The notes under the pieces are model-generated. The model searched no databases, had not been told where the DNA came from, and saw only the letters and a list, made by a program, of their open reading frames with translations. DNA of 64,000 bases from Flabesymbios commensalis (lineage: Eukaryota > Annelida > Polychaeta > Terebellida > Flabelligeridae): contig OZ024902.1 of NCBI GenBank assembly GCA_964017125.1, forward strand, positions 56,034,791 to 56,098,790, given 5' to 3'. Positions 12,301 to 27,300 of this stretch are shown here, in pieces. Position 1 is the stretch's first letter, and each line of letters starts with the position of its first letter. A program made the position numbers and the translations under genes.

Positions 12301-15300
12301 ATGAGACTAATTATAATGCATAATAGACCTGTACTGTAAAAAGCAGAAAATAACATGCACTTTTTTCTGGTTAATTTCTTAATGCATGGTAGAGACCAGA
12401 GCATGTTATATGACGCATAATTATACCCGATCAGGAGGCTGATTTAATTTTGAATATGATGTTAAACCACCAACCCCCACTGATTATTGGCACTGTCCTT
12501 GTTAAGGCTTGACTGATCGCCTCCCGCGAACCTGTAATGCACAGGCCATGAGTGAGTTGTCAGTACATGTATATATGCATAGCCTACAATCATCACCCTG
12601 CTAATGCTGGCAGTGGGATTGTCAGTACAGTAAAACCTGCTATCAGCGGCCACGCTAAATGTTGGCCAAAAGTGGCTGTTAGGAAGAGTTGGTTGCTCAT
12701 AGAAAATTCGAGGGAGGGGGGGCGGGGATTAAAAAAAAATTAATAATAAAAAAATAAAAATTCCAAGTCAGGGGTCATTTTCAACTGCAGTAATATCAAA
12801 AGATATAACTATTTATTGTTTACAAAACGCTAAATTATTCAAATAACATATATTTATTTGTATATATTGATACAGAAAAAAATATTTATGCATTTACTTC
12901 TTTTAAAATGACGCGCAGGGCACAAATTAGGGTGCGCAAATGCGGGATTCCCGCTGTTTTTACTCAGATCCCGCGCATCAGTTCTCACAAGTGCTGGATA
13001 TTCCCGCACCATTTCCTGGCCTCCGCGGGAACAACATCTGTTTGATGTAATCGTGTTTTAGTGTATCTTGATACCAAGTCCACTGCAGAGTTTTAATAAG
13101 ATTGTATCTAAGACCATATCATCCCTAATAAACGCGTAAGGCGCGAAAGCATAGTGGGGGGTCAGATTGGATTATGACGTCACACTTCCAAAAGATGTGT
13201 GTCTGGCCCCAGGGGTCTGGCTGTCTGTTCATGCTGTACATGTGACGTTTCTGTACTGTAATGTTCAGACGGCATCGGTTTGATTGTGGGCCGACATTGC
13301 AGATGCAGGACCATCATTGTGCCGCAATAGCTCTTTGAAATGACAAGAGATATCCTAGCTCTTGTCAACCAGCCATGATCACACGCGGAAGTTCAAGCAA
13401 TATGTAACGTTCCCACTAAACATGAGACATTGAGGCAATGTTGGCACACCGTCTGCGACGCTGGCTCAACATTAAACCAGCATTGAGTTAACGTCTCTTG
13501 TTTAATGGTTTGCTGGCACACACATCAAACGCATAAGTCAGTATATTGGCCTGTAATACCTTCTGTGACCATCACGCACACAACGTGTCAGGTGCCTAGA
13601 CAGTATCGCTACCTGCTCTTACAACACTGCTGGCCCACGGAGTTTACTGGGATTTTTTTCAACGTAAATTGGTGAACAACATAATTTATACTCAACTCTT
13701 GACCCCTGCATTTGGCTTGAGGATTAAAATAAAAACAACACTACATTTTTTACATTTGACGAATTGATTTTTAATGTGACACCCCAAAAACATCCCACTC
13801 AAAAAAAATTCCAGGGGGGGACATTCTCCCCCCCCCCCCAAATCTAAGCCTTAGTTAGGCTGACTGGTAAAAAAAATTGTTCATTTAATGATAAAAGCAT
13901 GAAATTTTGCATGCTAGGAGAACATACCATGATGGTAAATTTTAGCTATAGGGCCATTGTAAATTTGACCCTTGACCTTAATGGCGGCCATTTTTCAAAA
14001 TGGTCGCCGGAATATACATGTTTTAATATCTCAGTTTTTTATCCACTTAGACAAATTTTTTTGGTGTCTAAACATACATTTTCTAAGCCAGGGATTATAA
14101 AAAAGACAATAATAAATACGCAAATTTAATATTTGACCATTGTGGCAGTCATTTTTTTCCAAAAATGGCCGTTTTATTATCTCAGTCTCCAATTGATTTA
14201 GAAAAAAAATTTGGTGTCTAAATATACATTTTCGGGATTACACAAAATGCAATTAAAAAAACGCAAATTTAATATTTTTATCTTATCTTATCTAAATTAC
14301 AAGTGGCTGCTTTGCTATGCTGAAATCCATGTCAGCATATCGCCACAGCAGAGTACCGCTGGCCGCTTATAATGTACATTCACCAGGTGGCGTTATAGGA
14401 AGTATCTGAAGCCTAGAAATCAGTGATTGACCGCTACCAGAAGTGAATTCCACTGGAAGTCAGGTCTAGCAGTAGATTGTAAACATTGTGATCTAAATTG
14501 AAAATGATTAAAAAACATTAAAAGGCAAATCACTTACTTACAGACCGGAGTTGACTGCCATTCAGTTACTAGTCAATAAAACTTTGGTCGAACAGCCACT
14601 CCATTTTAAAATTCTCTATGTGGTCATTATGCTGGTTTAGAAATGGATTTTTTGGACGGAATATACTGGCCGGTGACAGCGTTTTGCGTTGACCGGTCAT
14701 TGGAGAGTCTGTACAGTGAAAATGTGATCCAGAAATTTGTTTTATGAATGTAAATTTGGGCTTGCCAGCCATAGTGGTGATCGCTGGGACCCAGTTTCAC
14801 TGTATAGCTACAGTAATGTGCAACTGAAAATGTGTCAGAGAAGGCCCATTTCTTTTCTCTTCTTTTCGAATAGACTGCCAATTTCGAAAATGGAAGTTTA
14901 GCAGACCTGTGCGAAAAGGAATTTCGCAAAATGCAAAAAAAATGCTTAAAGCTTTTTATCTGCTAAATTCATTTTCTCAAACCACTAAATGCAATTTTCA
15001 GCGATTCGCTAAATGCAATTTTTTTTGAGAAAATTGCTAAAATGTGAACTTGTTTTTCTCAAAACGCTAAACTGTTTTTTTCTAAAACTAAGAAAAGACG
15101 CTGTGCTGAGCCAGAACTTTGTTCGTCTCGATCCGTATCAGTGTCCGTCAGTTCTAGTTCTAGTACAGTTAGATAATCCACAGACCACACAACACGTCTA
15201 CTAACTCTGAGCATCAGTACTGCCAGCTGGTGAATGTATTTTTTTACCGAATTTGATTTTGACTTTTCTAGTATAACTCTATAAGTCAACTGCGCAGTGC

Positions 15301-18300
15301 GCAGTATGTCATCGCCACTATGGCTAATTAACATTAGATTCCAGTTATTGCAACCTCTTAGCCGGTGCCCTAATGACGGTATAAGCTGACTGCTGCTGCT
15401 GTCTAGCACAGTCTTCAACAGTGATGACGTAGTACGGAATGCCCTAGCTCAGCAAATATCAGCTCATTACAGCGGCAAACACTAGTGAGGTTACCGGTGA
15501 CGTCTCGGCAATATGAGCGCATGCATACACACAGTTCATCCACGGTCTTGACCGAAACAAACCTAAAATCGCGGTATTATCCTGGTGAAAATGATCTACA
15601 GTAGACTAACTGGATCTTGTCACCTCAATGATCATACTGATATGTGTTGACATTTAACTTTACAAATCACATACATTTTCAGTCACTTGAAGTTGTGTGT
15701 TGCGGTAGCGAGACACAACTTTAAATGTAAATTGAATAGCTCAGTGCTCTAGGGGTTAGGATACAAGAATATACAACTCACTGGATTGGAAGGAGTAAAA
15801 TCAATGCAAGGAATGAGTTTGAATGGGTCATAACTTCTGTTTGTTTTTGTAGGTTTTATAAGTTCTTTTTCATCACATATTTCATGCTGAAATTGAGAAA
15901 CAAATTAAGTATCAAAGTAAGTCTATGATTATAATAGAATAACATGAATAACAAGAGGGCACTCGACAATAAACCGACGTCATTATTAAACTTGAGGATA
16001 TTATGTCCACAAGGTCAAATTATTGACAAAAAATTGCAAGAAATCAGCCATTCTGATTTTTTTTCAGCCGTTATCAAACTTTTCCAAGAACTGGTAATTG
16101 GTAACATGGGTGACAAATTTGGGAAGAATACATGAAAAACTTTTAATGTTATCGCGCCCACAAAATAAAATTATTGATGTAAAATGCGAAAAATCACAAA
16201 AATTCAGCCATTTTGCATTTTTTCAGCCATTTTAGAACTTGTCAGAGAATTGGTCATTTGTAACATGCATAACAAATTTGGGAAGGATACATGAAAAACT
16301 TCTCAAGTTATAATGCAAACAAGCAAATGTTATTGCTGACGCCAACAACGACGGCGCGGATATTTAATTGCAATAGCCCACCTTTTATTAAATAAAATTA
16401 AAATGCAGGCTACAAAAAGGGTTAATGTATAATTCTTTAAAATTTTAGGTTGCTACAGTAGAACCTGCTATGAGCAGCCACTGTTATGAGCAGCCAACCT
16501 CCTATGGGAGGCCACTTGGCCATTCCCCAAAATGGCATTTTGTATATAAATGAACCTCCTAGGTGGCTGCTCATAGCAGATTCTACTGTATTTAGTTCTT
16601 TGTATATAGTATATTAGACTCACAGATATAGTTTTCCCTTGTAGCTCTTTTTCATCCACCCAGTCACCAAAAGCATCTCTCACTCTTCTTTTACGAACAC
16701 CCTGGAAATGTCAAGATGGTGAAGAATAATTATATGGCTATGTTTACAGACTTAATGACGACATGTTTGTGCCTTACAAAAACACTACTGCATGCAGATG
16801 AAATCAGAGATATCTGATATTCCTGCTACTCCCAGTAGTAAACAAATAGCAATCAATTTGAAAGGTGTCATATATATTTCAATTTAACCTAGCATTTTTA
16901 GCCTGTGTTATTTTTGTGACAATTAGTGGAAAGGGAAGTGAGAGAAACTAGAGAATGTGTGTTTCTAGTTGATTTTTTCTAATAAACTCTTAAGCCCTAA
17001 ATTATAACTCAATATTAAAAAAAATTAAAACTAATTTTTTTAACAGAAATATTCAGTTTCAGATTATGAAAAAAAAGTGAAATTCATTGAAAATTGTCTT
17101 CTTCCATAATTATTAGGTTAGGCCTACCTGATAATCTACCACAGCATATTACATCACATTCAACAACATTTTATGTGAAATGTGCTTCAAAATGTATAAA
17201 TCATCACCTTACAGCCAGAACCAGCTTAAACAGGATGAGCCGGTCGGAATTAAAAAAAAGCTAAAATGATAAAGCTGCTTACAAACTTAACGTTAGCTTA
17301 AAATAGTCAAATACAATTACCAGCAAAATAAGTAGCTGAAATGGAAGTTCTCAACAACATCTGAACTAATGTGAACAAGACTACATAAGTCCAGGAGCTC
17401 CCGCTCCGAATTAGAATTTGATTTAAGCAATTTTGTATAGGGTTATTGATGTAGTCCTAGTCTAGGTCAAAAATCAAGACGCAAGACAACTAGGTCTAAG
17501 AAGCCCAGTCTAAGAGTAAGATAAGAACTAGACAGTCTGTCAGAGATTGCAAACCTCCATTGAAATTAATGATCCTAATCAGTATCCCAGTAATGGTCTA
17601 CCTATCTGGCATGGTTTACCCGATATCAGGCCAATCGAGTTAACTAATAGCTGATTTACGGTCATTTTGAATTCGATATAAATTAGTTAAAAACTTAGGG
17701 TGCATCCTCCCCCGAAACCTCAAATTTTGTTTTATAGTAATGGACTAACATCTAACACAGTTTGCAAAATATTGGGCATGTGAAAGTAAATAATGGCCGA
17801 TAGAGGGCCATTTTGAATTTGATCAAGTCAAAATTTTCCAAGATGCATCCTCAGCTGAAATCTCACATTTCATTCTATAGTAATGGTCTAGCCATCTAGC
17901 ACGGTTTACCAAATATCGCCCATGTGAAAGTGAATAATGGCCGATAGGAGGCCATTTTGAATTTGATCAAGTCAAAATTTTTCAAGATGCATCCTCTCCT
18001 GAAATCTCACATTTTGTTTTATAGTAATGGTCTAGCCATCTAGTACGGTTACTAAAAACCGGCTATGTGAAAGTAAATAATGGCCGATAGGCGGCCATTT
18101 TGAATTTGATCGAGTCAATTTTTTTCAAGATGCATCCTCTCTTGTAATCTTACATTTTGTTTTATAGTAATGGTCCAGCTATCTAACACGGTTTACCAAA
18201 TATCAGCAATGTGAAAGTAAATAGTGGCCGATAGGCGGCCATTTTGAATTCGATTGAGTCGAAAGTTTTTAAAAGGCATCCTCTCTCTAAACGTCACATT

Positions 18301-21300
18301 TTGTTTTATAGTAATGGTCTAGCTATCTAGACTGGTTTACCTGATATCAGGCCTATCGAGGTAAATAATGCTGATTGTCGGCCATTTTGAATTCGTAAGT
18401 TAAAAATTTTCAGGGTGCATCCTCCCCCGAAAACTCATACTTTGTTTTATAGTAATCAGGTAATGGTCTAGCCATCTAGCACGGTTTACCAAATATCAGC
18501 CATGTGAAAATGAATAGTGGCCGAAAAGGCGGCCATTTTAAATTTGATCAAGTCAATTTTTTTCAAGATGCATCCTCATCTGAAATCTCACATTTCGTTT
18601 TACAGTAATGGTCTAGCCATCTAGCACGGTTGACCAAATAACGGCCATGTGAAAGTGAATAATGGCCGATAAGCGGCCATTTTGAATTTTATCAAGTCCC
18701 ATTTTTTCAAGATGCATCCTCTCCTGAAATCACACATTTTGTTTTATAGTAATGGTCTAGCCATCTAGCACGGTTTACCAAATAACGGCCATGTGGGAGT
18801 GAATAATGGCCGATAAGCGGCCATTTTGAATTTTATCGAGTCGAATTTTTTCAAGATGCATCCTCTCCTGAAATCACACATTTTGTTTTATAGTAATGGT
18901 CTAGCCATCTAGCACGGTTTACCAAATAACGGCCATGTGAAAGTGAATAATGGCCGATAAGCGGCCATTTTGAATTTTATCGAGTCAAATTTTTTCAAGA
19001 TGCATCCTCTCCTGAAATCACACATTTTGTTTTATAGTAATGGTCTAGCCATCTAGCACGGTTTACCAAATAACGGCCATGTGAAAGTGAATAATGGCCG
19101 ATTGGCGGCCATTTTGAACTTTGACAAAATGAATTTTTTCAAAATACATCCTCTCCTGAAGCCTTACAATTTGTTTTATAGTAATGGTGTAGATATCTTG
19201 AGCGGTTTTCATGATATTCCACAATATCAGGCCTGTCGAGGTGAATAATGGCTGATAGGCGGCCATTTTGAATTTTATCAACTTCAAATTTTTCAGGATG
19301 CATCCTCTCCTGAAACCTTACAATTTATTTGATATTAATGGTGTAGCTATCTTGAGCGGTTTTCATGATATTCCGCAATATCAGGCCTGTCGAGGTGAAT
19401 AATGGCCGATAGGCGGCCATTTTTAATTTTATCGACTTGAAATTTTTCAAGATGCATCCTCTCCTGAAACCTCACAATTTGTTTTATAGTAATGGTGTAG
19501 CTATCTTGAGCGGTTTTCATGATATTCCGCAAAATCTTTCAGTCGGATTTACCGATGTTATAAATTAGGTCAAAGTGCTGGGTCAACTTCAAGGTCAAGG
19601 TCCAAAAACCTGAAAAGGCACAACTAGGGACCTTAGAGAACATGTATGTGCAATATGACTGTCATCGGCCCAGTACTTTTCGAGATCTGCTCCGGAAACG
19701 AAGTGCGCGTCAAAACGTCTAAATAGGTCATAGTTCTGAACCAGAAGTAGGTCAAAGTTCAAATACCCCAAAAGGCACAACTAGACCCCCTAGGGGTGCT
19801 GTGTGTAAAATTTGAAGACAATCGGACAAGTACTTTCAGAGATATGCTCCGGAAACGAATTGTTTACGGACGGCCCAACGGCCCAACGGCCCAACGGCCC
19901 AACGGCCCAACGGCCCAACGCCGTCACATCATCATTTTCTCCTCTGCAACCTTGCAAATTGAATTCAGATTAAAAATATTTTAACCCGTCCATTAGCCAC
20001 CTGGAAGTAACCCACATACCAAAAATTGTTATCCTAGCTTATTTTCTCACAAAGTTATAAGCAAAAGAAGAGGCCAAAAAAAAACGGAGGTAGAATCCAT
20101 AGCTCCCTTCGCTCACCTACGGTGACGGCGGGAGCTAATAAGTATTATTTAAATTAGGCTCGTTCTGATTCTGACAAAAAAGGGGTGGATTGGTGCCTAA
20201 AATGCTTAGGCACGTTTCCACTCACATAAATGACAAAGGGCTCTCAGTTAAAACAGTATCAAATTAATTGCTTTCATTCTAAAAGATAGTTTTCATTGAT
20301 TTTCAAGCTTGAAGCTAGTTCTGGCTCTACCGGGATGCTATATGAGCCTACCTAGCAGGACAAGGGTTAGCTTACCACAGAAGTAGACTTGTTTGTTCCA
20401 TCTTTACCATTTCCTGGTTGAACTAAAAATCTCTGTTTGATGTTACGGTTCAGATGAGAGCAGGGCTGATTGTAACGGGCTTGTTCTAAATCCAAAAATA
20501 GATCAAATTTACTACAGTTGCCTTAAATACAGAACACTTATTATACAATCAAAGCCGGATATATACTTATCATGTCCTCATTTCCTTAAAAACTCAACAA
20601 ACATGGCCATATTTTCGAGTCATTTTCTATCTTTAGAAAAGTTAGACATAAGGTTTTATTAGCTGAGAGCAGGCAGTGTATGTCTAGTACTTACATCTTA
20701 AGTATGCCCAAGATACAACACCATTGAATATTTAAAGGTAGTCAATGCAACAATAACCTTCAAATTGTCAAACATAGAATAAATTAAAACCGTATTTTCC
20801 GGCATATAAAACACAACTGTATTGGTATTTATTGCATATATGTATACTGTATTTATTATAAGAAATGCCCGGGGTATTAATTAAAAAAAACCCTGAGATT
20901 ACAGGGGGGAGCGTGGCTTTTGCTTTCAAATCGGGTGACGGGGTGGGTCGGCGTTTATTGGAATATGGGCGTTTATTAGAATAAATACGGTAATTTGTTT
21001 TTAAACATGTTTCGAACAAAATAAAATGTCCCTGAAATTGATCTAAGAGGTTGTGGTGGATGCTTAATTAATGAGATAATTCAATATGAGAGATGTCATC
21101 TATCAAAACAATTCAGCAGCATAATCATTGTTTGATACTGGATGATAGTACTTTTACTAAATACACTGAACTAAACTGAACTGAACAACTATGCCACAAC
21201 ATCATACATTACAGTAGATTTGATCAATAACCTACCACAGCCAAAGTTTATGATGCCAGTTTGCTCCAGGTAAGCATGTATTCTTCCAATGCAATTAACA

Positions 21301-24300
21301 TCGCCACAATGTTTCAATCCCTTTCTTGCAGAAGTCTTGCTTAAATAATCAGGTTTGCCTTTGTTCCTGTATAATAGAAAAATAACTTTAATTATATAGA
21401 TAATAAATCATTCACAGATTAAAACTCCACATTTATGCATTGGTTGAGCGGAGGCAAAGATGACAACTATATGAGACAAGCACTACTGGGGGTGCACATG
21501 GGTCCTGGAAATTAAGGATTCTTCCACGTCACTTTTTACCCATTTTTTGGCCTCACTATTCACTTTTTCTAAGGGAAAAATGTGTTCACTTCATTATTTA
21601 CATGAGATTGTCCTCATTTTTTATATGATTTCCGCCTCATTTTTTACATTTACAATGCCTTAGGACAATTTAATTGGAAGTTTGTCATAATGGAAGTACC
21701 ATTATAACATAATAATGATAAAGTTTAAAAAAGAGCAATCAACACAATTATAGTTAGAATATACGCAATTATAGTTATAATATTATACTGATGTAGCTAC
21801 TCGTTTTTTATAGCTAGTACAGTTTTTACACTATTTAGAAACTGCAATCCTTGATCTTCAAACCCTAAGAACAGGCGCTTCTCCGATCGTTCGATTCGTT
21901 TTTTAACCCATGTGCACCATCTCTACCAGTCTACAGACTCTGGAATATTGTTGAACAATCTGTAGACTAAAATTGACACATATGATCGGATACAAACAAT
22001 TAACATTCAGCGCATATTCAATAGTCCTAAATCCTCACATGACCGAGCTCAGAGGAACACAGATCTTTAGGATTATCATGTGTCATATTCTAGGCCAAAG
22101 CAAGTTTGTCAACAAGGAGCCATACTGATGAAGAGCTAAGGCATGAAAGCCAAATCAAATACAGTCATGTAGATGTGATTCAAATACACTTTTTAAATGT
22201 TAAAATTATTCAGCCATTTGATATTGAAGCAGGAAGAGCATTCCACAACGTCGGGCCAGCTTTACAGGAAGAAAATTGAGTATCATCGGCATAAAGTGTA
22301 TTATATAATGTAAAAAGCACTGGTCCTAGTACGGAGCCCTATCAAACTCAATATGAAAATGTGTATTCAATTCTTACTGGTGTCGAAAGCAGCTGACAAG
22401 TTAAGCAGTGCCAGAGTTTGTCTTTAATGCATGACTGTACTACTGGTCTGTCTGTATTAAACTAAATTAAAAACCATTTTGGTATCTACTTAATACTATA
22501 GGATTTTATCAAATAAACACACCGAAAAAAATTAAAAATTATTCATTTACCATGCATCAACTAAATAGTTGCGTATTTTGAGATATCGATCAGGCGTTTT
22601 GACAGCACTTGTGCAATCAAAAAATTCGTAATGAGCAATACGTTCCTCATCAGATACTGTTAGCGATTGGATTGACTTCTCCTCTGTAGGAGCTGGCAGG
22701 TTCACCATGACACCTGATGAAGAAAGGTATTGAAAACCTGGAAAAAGAAATAATATAAAATAACGGATATAATTCTGTAAATTATTTTGATTAAATGTTA
22801 CAGTCATCTCAGCAAGTGAACAACCAGGTGAAAGATATTAGTCATTTAAGTGGTGACACACTATGCCACCCTTGAGAAATGTCTTGCTGACATTTTAATA
22901 TTTAATCCTAAAAATGCACCATGCCCCACCGGCTATCAGATATAGCCACATAGACTACAACCACACGTAGTCTTCTGTAGTCAATTGAATCTGTGTACAA
23001 ATTTTCTTTAATGTTAACTTCCTCGTGCAGTGCCTGCACAACTATGACATAACACATATTCCAGCTGTGTACATGATGATAATAGTTGTGTAACATCACA
23101 AAGGTGCCTAAATAATATGAATTGAAGGACAGTAGAGTGAACCCTACTGTCAATGATTTGTAGAACAAGACAACAGCTAGCACAACTATGACATAACACA
23201 TATTCCAGCTGTGTACATGATGATAATAGTTGTGTAACATCACAAAGGTGCCTAAATAATATGAATTGAAGGACAGTACAGTGAACCCTACTGTCAATGA
23301 TATCCAAATAAGTATGGCATGCTCTCTAGGAAGAACCTAATTCTTACTTGATGTATTTTTCTAAAAATTGAAAGGGAAAGATTACAATTGCAAATATCAG
23401 AGATTTTCTGAATTATTTGAAGGAGCAGGTAAACAACATCTTACCATCCATAAGGTCATTCCCTCCATCACTAACATCATGATCATCTTTACCATCATCC
23501 TGGTGTTCATTGCACGTAAAATTATCTACTTTACTCAGAGTTGAATTGTTTGTGAGAAATGTCTGAGGTGTATCACTAAGGTCCACATTGTTTTTCAAAT
23601 CTAATGAACTTGGTGTTAAGTCTGAGTTACACATCTCGCTATGGGGAAGTGAATCAGCATCACAAATAAGCTCATATTGCTTCTTGAAATTATTTTCTGA
23701 AGTAATTTCTTTGGTAAGTGAGCTGACAGATGAATTATCAGTTGTACTATTATTCGTGGCAACCACTGGTGTACAATCATCACTGTCACTAGTAATCTCA
23801 ATGTCAACATCTTCATCAGTATCTTCATCATGTGGTTGTGTTAGTTTAATTACCTCATTATTACCATGAGACTTATTGATCAATGCTACACCTACAAGTG
23901 AAAACAAAAAAATATGATGTTATTTGTATACTGTTATGTTTTAGTATGTTCTAAAGTTGTACATGTTTAAAACCAAATTAAAGCTTATTTATTCAAGCAG
24001 TGATAAATACTATGTAAAAAATTTATATTACAGAAATAATGGTGGCGACATTGCAGTTTTATCACATTGACAATCATGACAATAATAATAGTTTTAAGCC
24101 ATTTATTAGCACATAAAAAAACTTTGTGAAAATAACTGGTCAGTTAAAATATAAGAAAATAATATCAAAGACATTAAAACAAAGCTAATTATTTCTTTTT
24201 AGTATTGTGAGCAAATATTGATAAAAATATGCTGGTAATTAGTTTTAATTGCAATATGGTTTTACCTTTGTTTTCTCGCTGGTTATCTCTAGTAACAGCT

Positions 24301-27300
24301 ACTGTTGGATGACCAGTGGTAACTACAGCAATTGCCTCTTCGAGTGAGGTTGGTATCTTTGCATGGCTCAAGTCGTGTCCACTGGTTCTTAGTTGACTGC
24401 TCTATTGAAAAATTAGTTTTGATAATAATTAAGAAAAAATATTAAACTGGATTTGCGAGTCATTTATACATCACTCACTAAACTATATGTTAAATGACAT
24501 AAGTGACAACAAACCTGCACATGTTGATTTCTCCTAACAAATGATTTAATTTGTTGTAAATTTCTTTCAGGTAAAAGTTTCTCCAATTCAAGCCAATTGT
24601 GCCCATGTATTCCCTGAATAAAGTAAACCATAAAATGCTAGTGTTACAATCAAATATAAAAAGCTCTCACACTAAGAGGGTCAACAAATTGCATAATGAT
24701 CATAAATCCATTTATTTTACAACTACATGTATCAACCTACCTGTCACTGCTACCCAAATGAAGAAATTTCTGACCTATAAATACCTGCATGACATAGTTG
24801 GTTACACCCCCCTTACTCAATATAAATTATAATGGAGCGTTCCCATGACAAACTGATGACATGGAAGCTTGACCCAGTTTACATCCAATGAAAATCTTGA
24901 GATGGCAGTTATTAGTTTGCTGGCATGTTGTCAAAACAGATAAAAAGGCTTATAATATAAGAATTACAACACTGTATATTAGTGCAGGAACACCCTAGAC
25001 TCAGTGCATTGTACTAAAAAGAATGTGAAACTATGAAATAAAGAGTTCTTAGATACTAAAACTCATGTGGTTTTCTAGCATTGTCTTTAAAGACATTTCG
25101 AAAAACACAATCGATGAAAAAAAAAAGATGTCTTGCGTGTAAAGATTGCACCTCTATCAGCATGATCAGGTCTATCAACTCCTCTGTGATGCAATGATTG
25201 TGCATCACAGCTTTGACCAAGTCTCTGGGATATAATAAACAAGAGGCCAAAGGCCACCATAATTCCCCACCTGCCCTCATTATAGACATTTTTCAGGGTG
25301 CATCCTTCTTTAAATTCTGACATCTTGCTTTATAGAAATGGACTAGAAGCTATCTGCCACGGTTTGCCATGAATCAGGTATATTAACATAAATTATGGCC
25401 GGCCATGATAGTCAGCCATTTTGAATATGCTAAATTTTTCAGGTCACATCCTGCCTTGATACCACATACTGTAGATCTGGTAATTTTTGCGTGTTTAGAT
25501 TTTCAAGAATTTGTGATTTGGGGTCTAGAATTCACGAATTATATCAATTTCGATGATAGGTAGCTCTCATAAAATTTGCAAGACTCCTACTAAAATCACG
25601 AATTTGTCCTCCTCGCGAAATTCTCAAAAATTTAAACCTCCTTAATATTACCAGATCTACAGTATTTCACCTTGCAGAAATGAGCCTTATAGAAATGGCA
25701 ATTTTGAGTTAAATCAATTTGACATTTTCCCGGGTGCATCTTTCCCTGAAGTCTTACATACAGTAGAACCTGCTATGAGCAGCCACTCTTATGAGCAGCA
25801 GCCTCCTATGGGAGGCCACTTGGCAATTCCCCAAAATAACATTTTGTATACAAATGTACCTCCTATAAGCAGCCACCTGCATTTTAAAGCCAATCGTCCT
25901 GTTTCGCAAGGGTGGCTGCAGGTTCTACTGTATTGTTTAATAGTAATGGTCTAGCTACATACACTGTAGCACAGTTTTCCAAATATTACTGGGTATGCAT
26001 ATTAAAGTCAATAATGGCTGCAGTCCTGAATTTGATATAGTTGAAGGCCATATCCTCTCCTAAAACTGCATATTTTGTTTTATAAGAATATCAGGCAGAT
26101 TTTAACTAAATATTGGTGACAGTCAACCATTTTTAATTTAATCAAGTATTTACATTTTCAGGGTGCATCCTTCCATGAAGTTCGACATTTTGTTTCCTAG
26201 TAATGGTCTAGCTATTGCCAGATATCAGGTATTTTAACCCTTTTAGCATTAAAGCATCGTTTAATTTACACAATTGAAAACATACTTGATTTTTTCACAG
26301 CTAAGGGTTTTAGAAGGCAATTTTCGATAAAATTGTTCTACGAATACATAGTAATTTTCTTTTATTTATCACCCACATCATTTCATCTTCATCCACTATA
26401 AGTCGATAATTGCGACAGCAATTTGTGGCTTGAAGTGGATGAAGATGACAATGGTAAATTCAGGCTTGAAAGGGTTAAAGTAAATGATGGCTGATAGTCA
26501 GCCATTTGTAATTTAATCAAGTTCAAATCTTTCAGGGTGCATCCTTCTATGAAGTCTTACGTTTTGATATATAGTAATGGATTAGCTATCTTATCTAGCA
26601 CAGTTTGCCAGATATCAGCGATATTACAGTGAATAAAGCTATTCTTGCCATTTCTAGGCCAAAGGTCATAACCCAAAGTGATGTATGTGTGCGATTTGAA
26701 AGAAATCCCCCCATGGGTGTCCCAAGATATGCTCCACAAAATGGGGACAGACTGACGTCCGGGGCGACACCATTAATCCCTACCCCCAACTTCACTGGAC
26801 GGGGGATAAAAAATTGCAACAGTATACAATTTCCTGGTGTTCAGAACTTTTCTTCTAATCAAATAATTTATCATAAAAGGGGTTAATTTGAAAAATCAGT
26901 TATTGCTTAATTTCAAATTATCATTTACCAGTGTATAATTTTTTTTTTTGAAGGAATATAAAAAATCACACATTTTTAGTCTTTATGATTTTGGGGGTAA
27001 AAATCATGTTTGGCTCTGTCTCCTGTTTGACTGATCTATACATGCCATTTTTTACTGAAATTAGCATATAACACAACTTTAATTTCGGGTAGGTAATGAT
27101 ATCAAATGTGCAATGTTTGAAAAAACTGAATCTTAAAATAGATTCCATAAAAATCTTTATGATGTTAACTACCGGTACCATAAAATGTCTAATTGTAGCC
27201 GCATCTCTAATAGAAGCCGCCCTAAAAATTTGGAAAAATCTCAATTTTTTTGACAAAAGTTTCATAATTTAAAAACCTCCAACTGAAGCCGCAGGGTGAC

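Larger units (their letters stand above)
25239..26807 (+). mobile_element. Helentron-like element, family 2, carrying two later insertions
   Basis: It starts ACAAGAGGCCAAAGGCCACC and ends in a hairpin (ATCCCTACCCCC...GGGGGAT) before AAAA. The inner units are diverged relatives of the family 1 core (ATGGTCTAGCTA..., GCAGCCATTTTGAAT...). An inverted CCCC/GGGG motif lies near the start and at the end, as in family 1. A TA-flanked MITE (25761-25930) and a TTAA-flanked element (26234-26478) have inserted into core units. It lies upstream of visible exon 4 in a MYSM1 intron. Confidence 0.6.

Noticed and set aside
19063-19532. Repeated small proteins with MAAYQPLF and IVRFQERM motifs, seen in all four Helentron-like copies
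   Set aside because: They are translations of the 143-bp repeat unit; every copy carries them because the DNA is repeated.
22908-23307. Two overlapping open frames of 97 and 129 codons
   Set aside because: Both arise from the 144-bp tandem duplication in a MYSM1 intron and show repeated peptide blocks with no family features.
23588-23869. Plus-strand frame of 93 codons
   Set aside because: Antisense of the long acidic MYSM1 exon, whose codons leave the opposite strand open.
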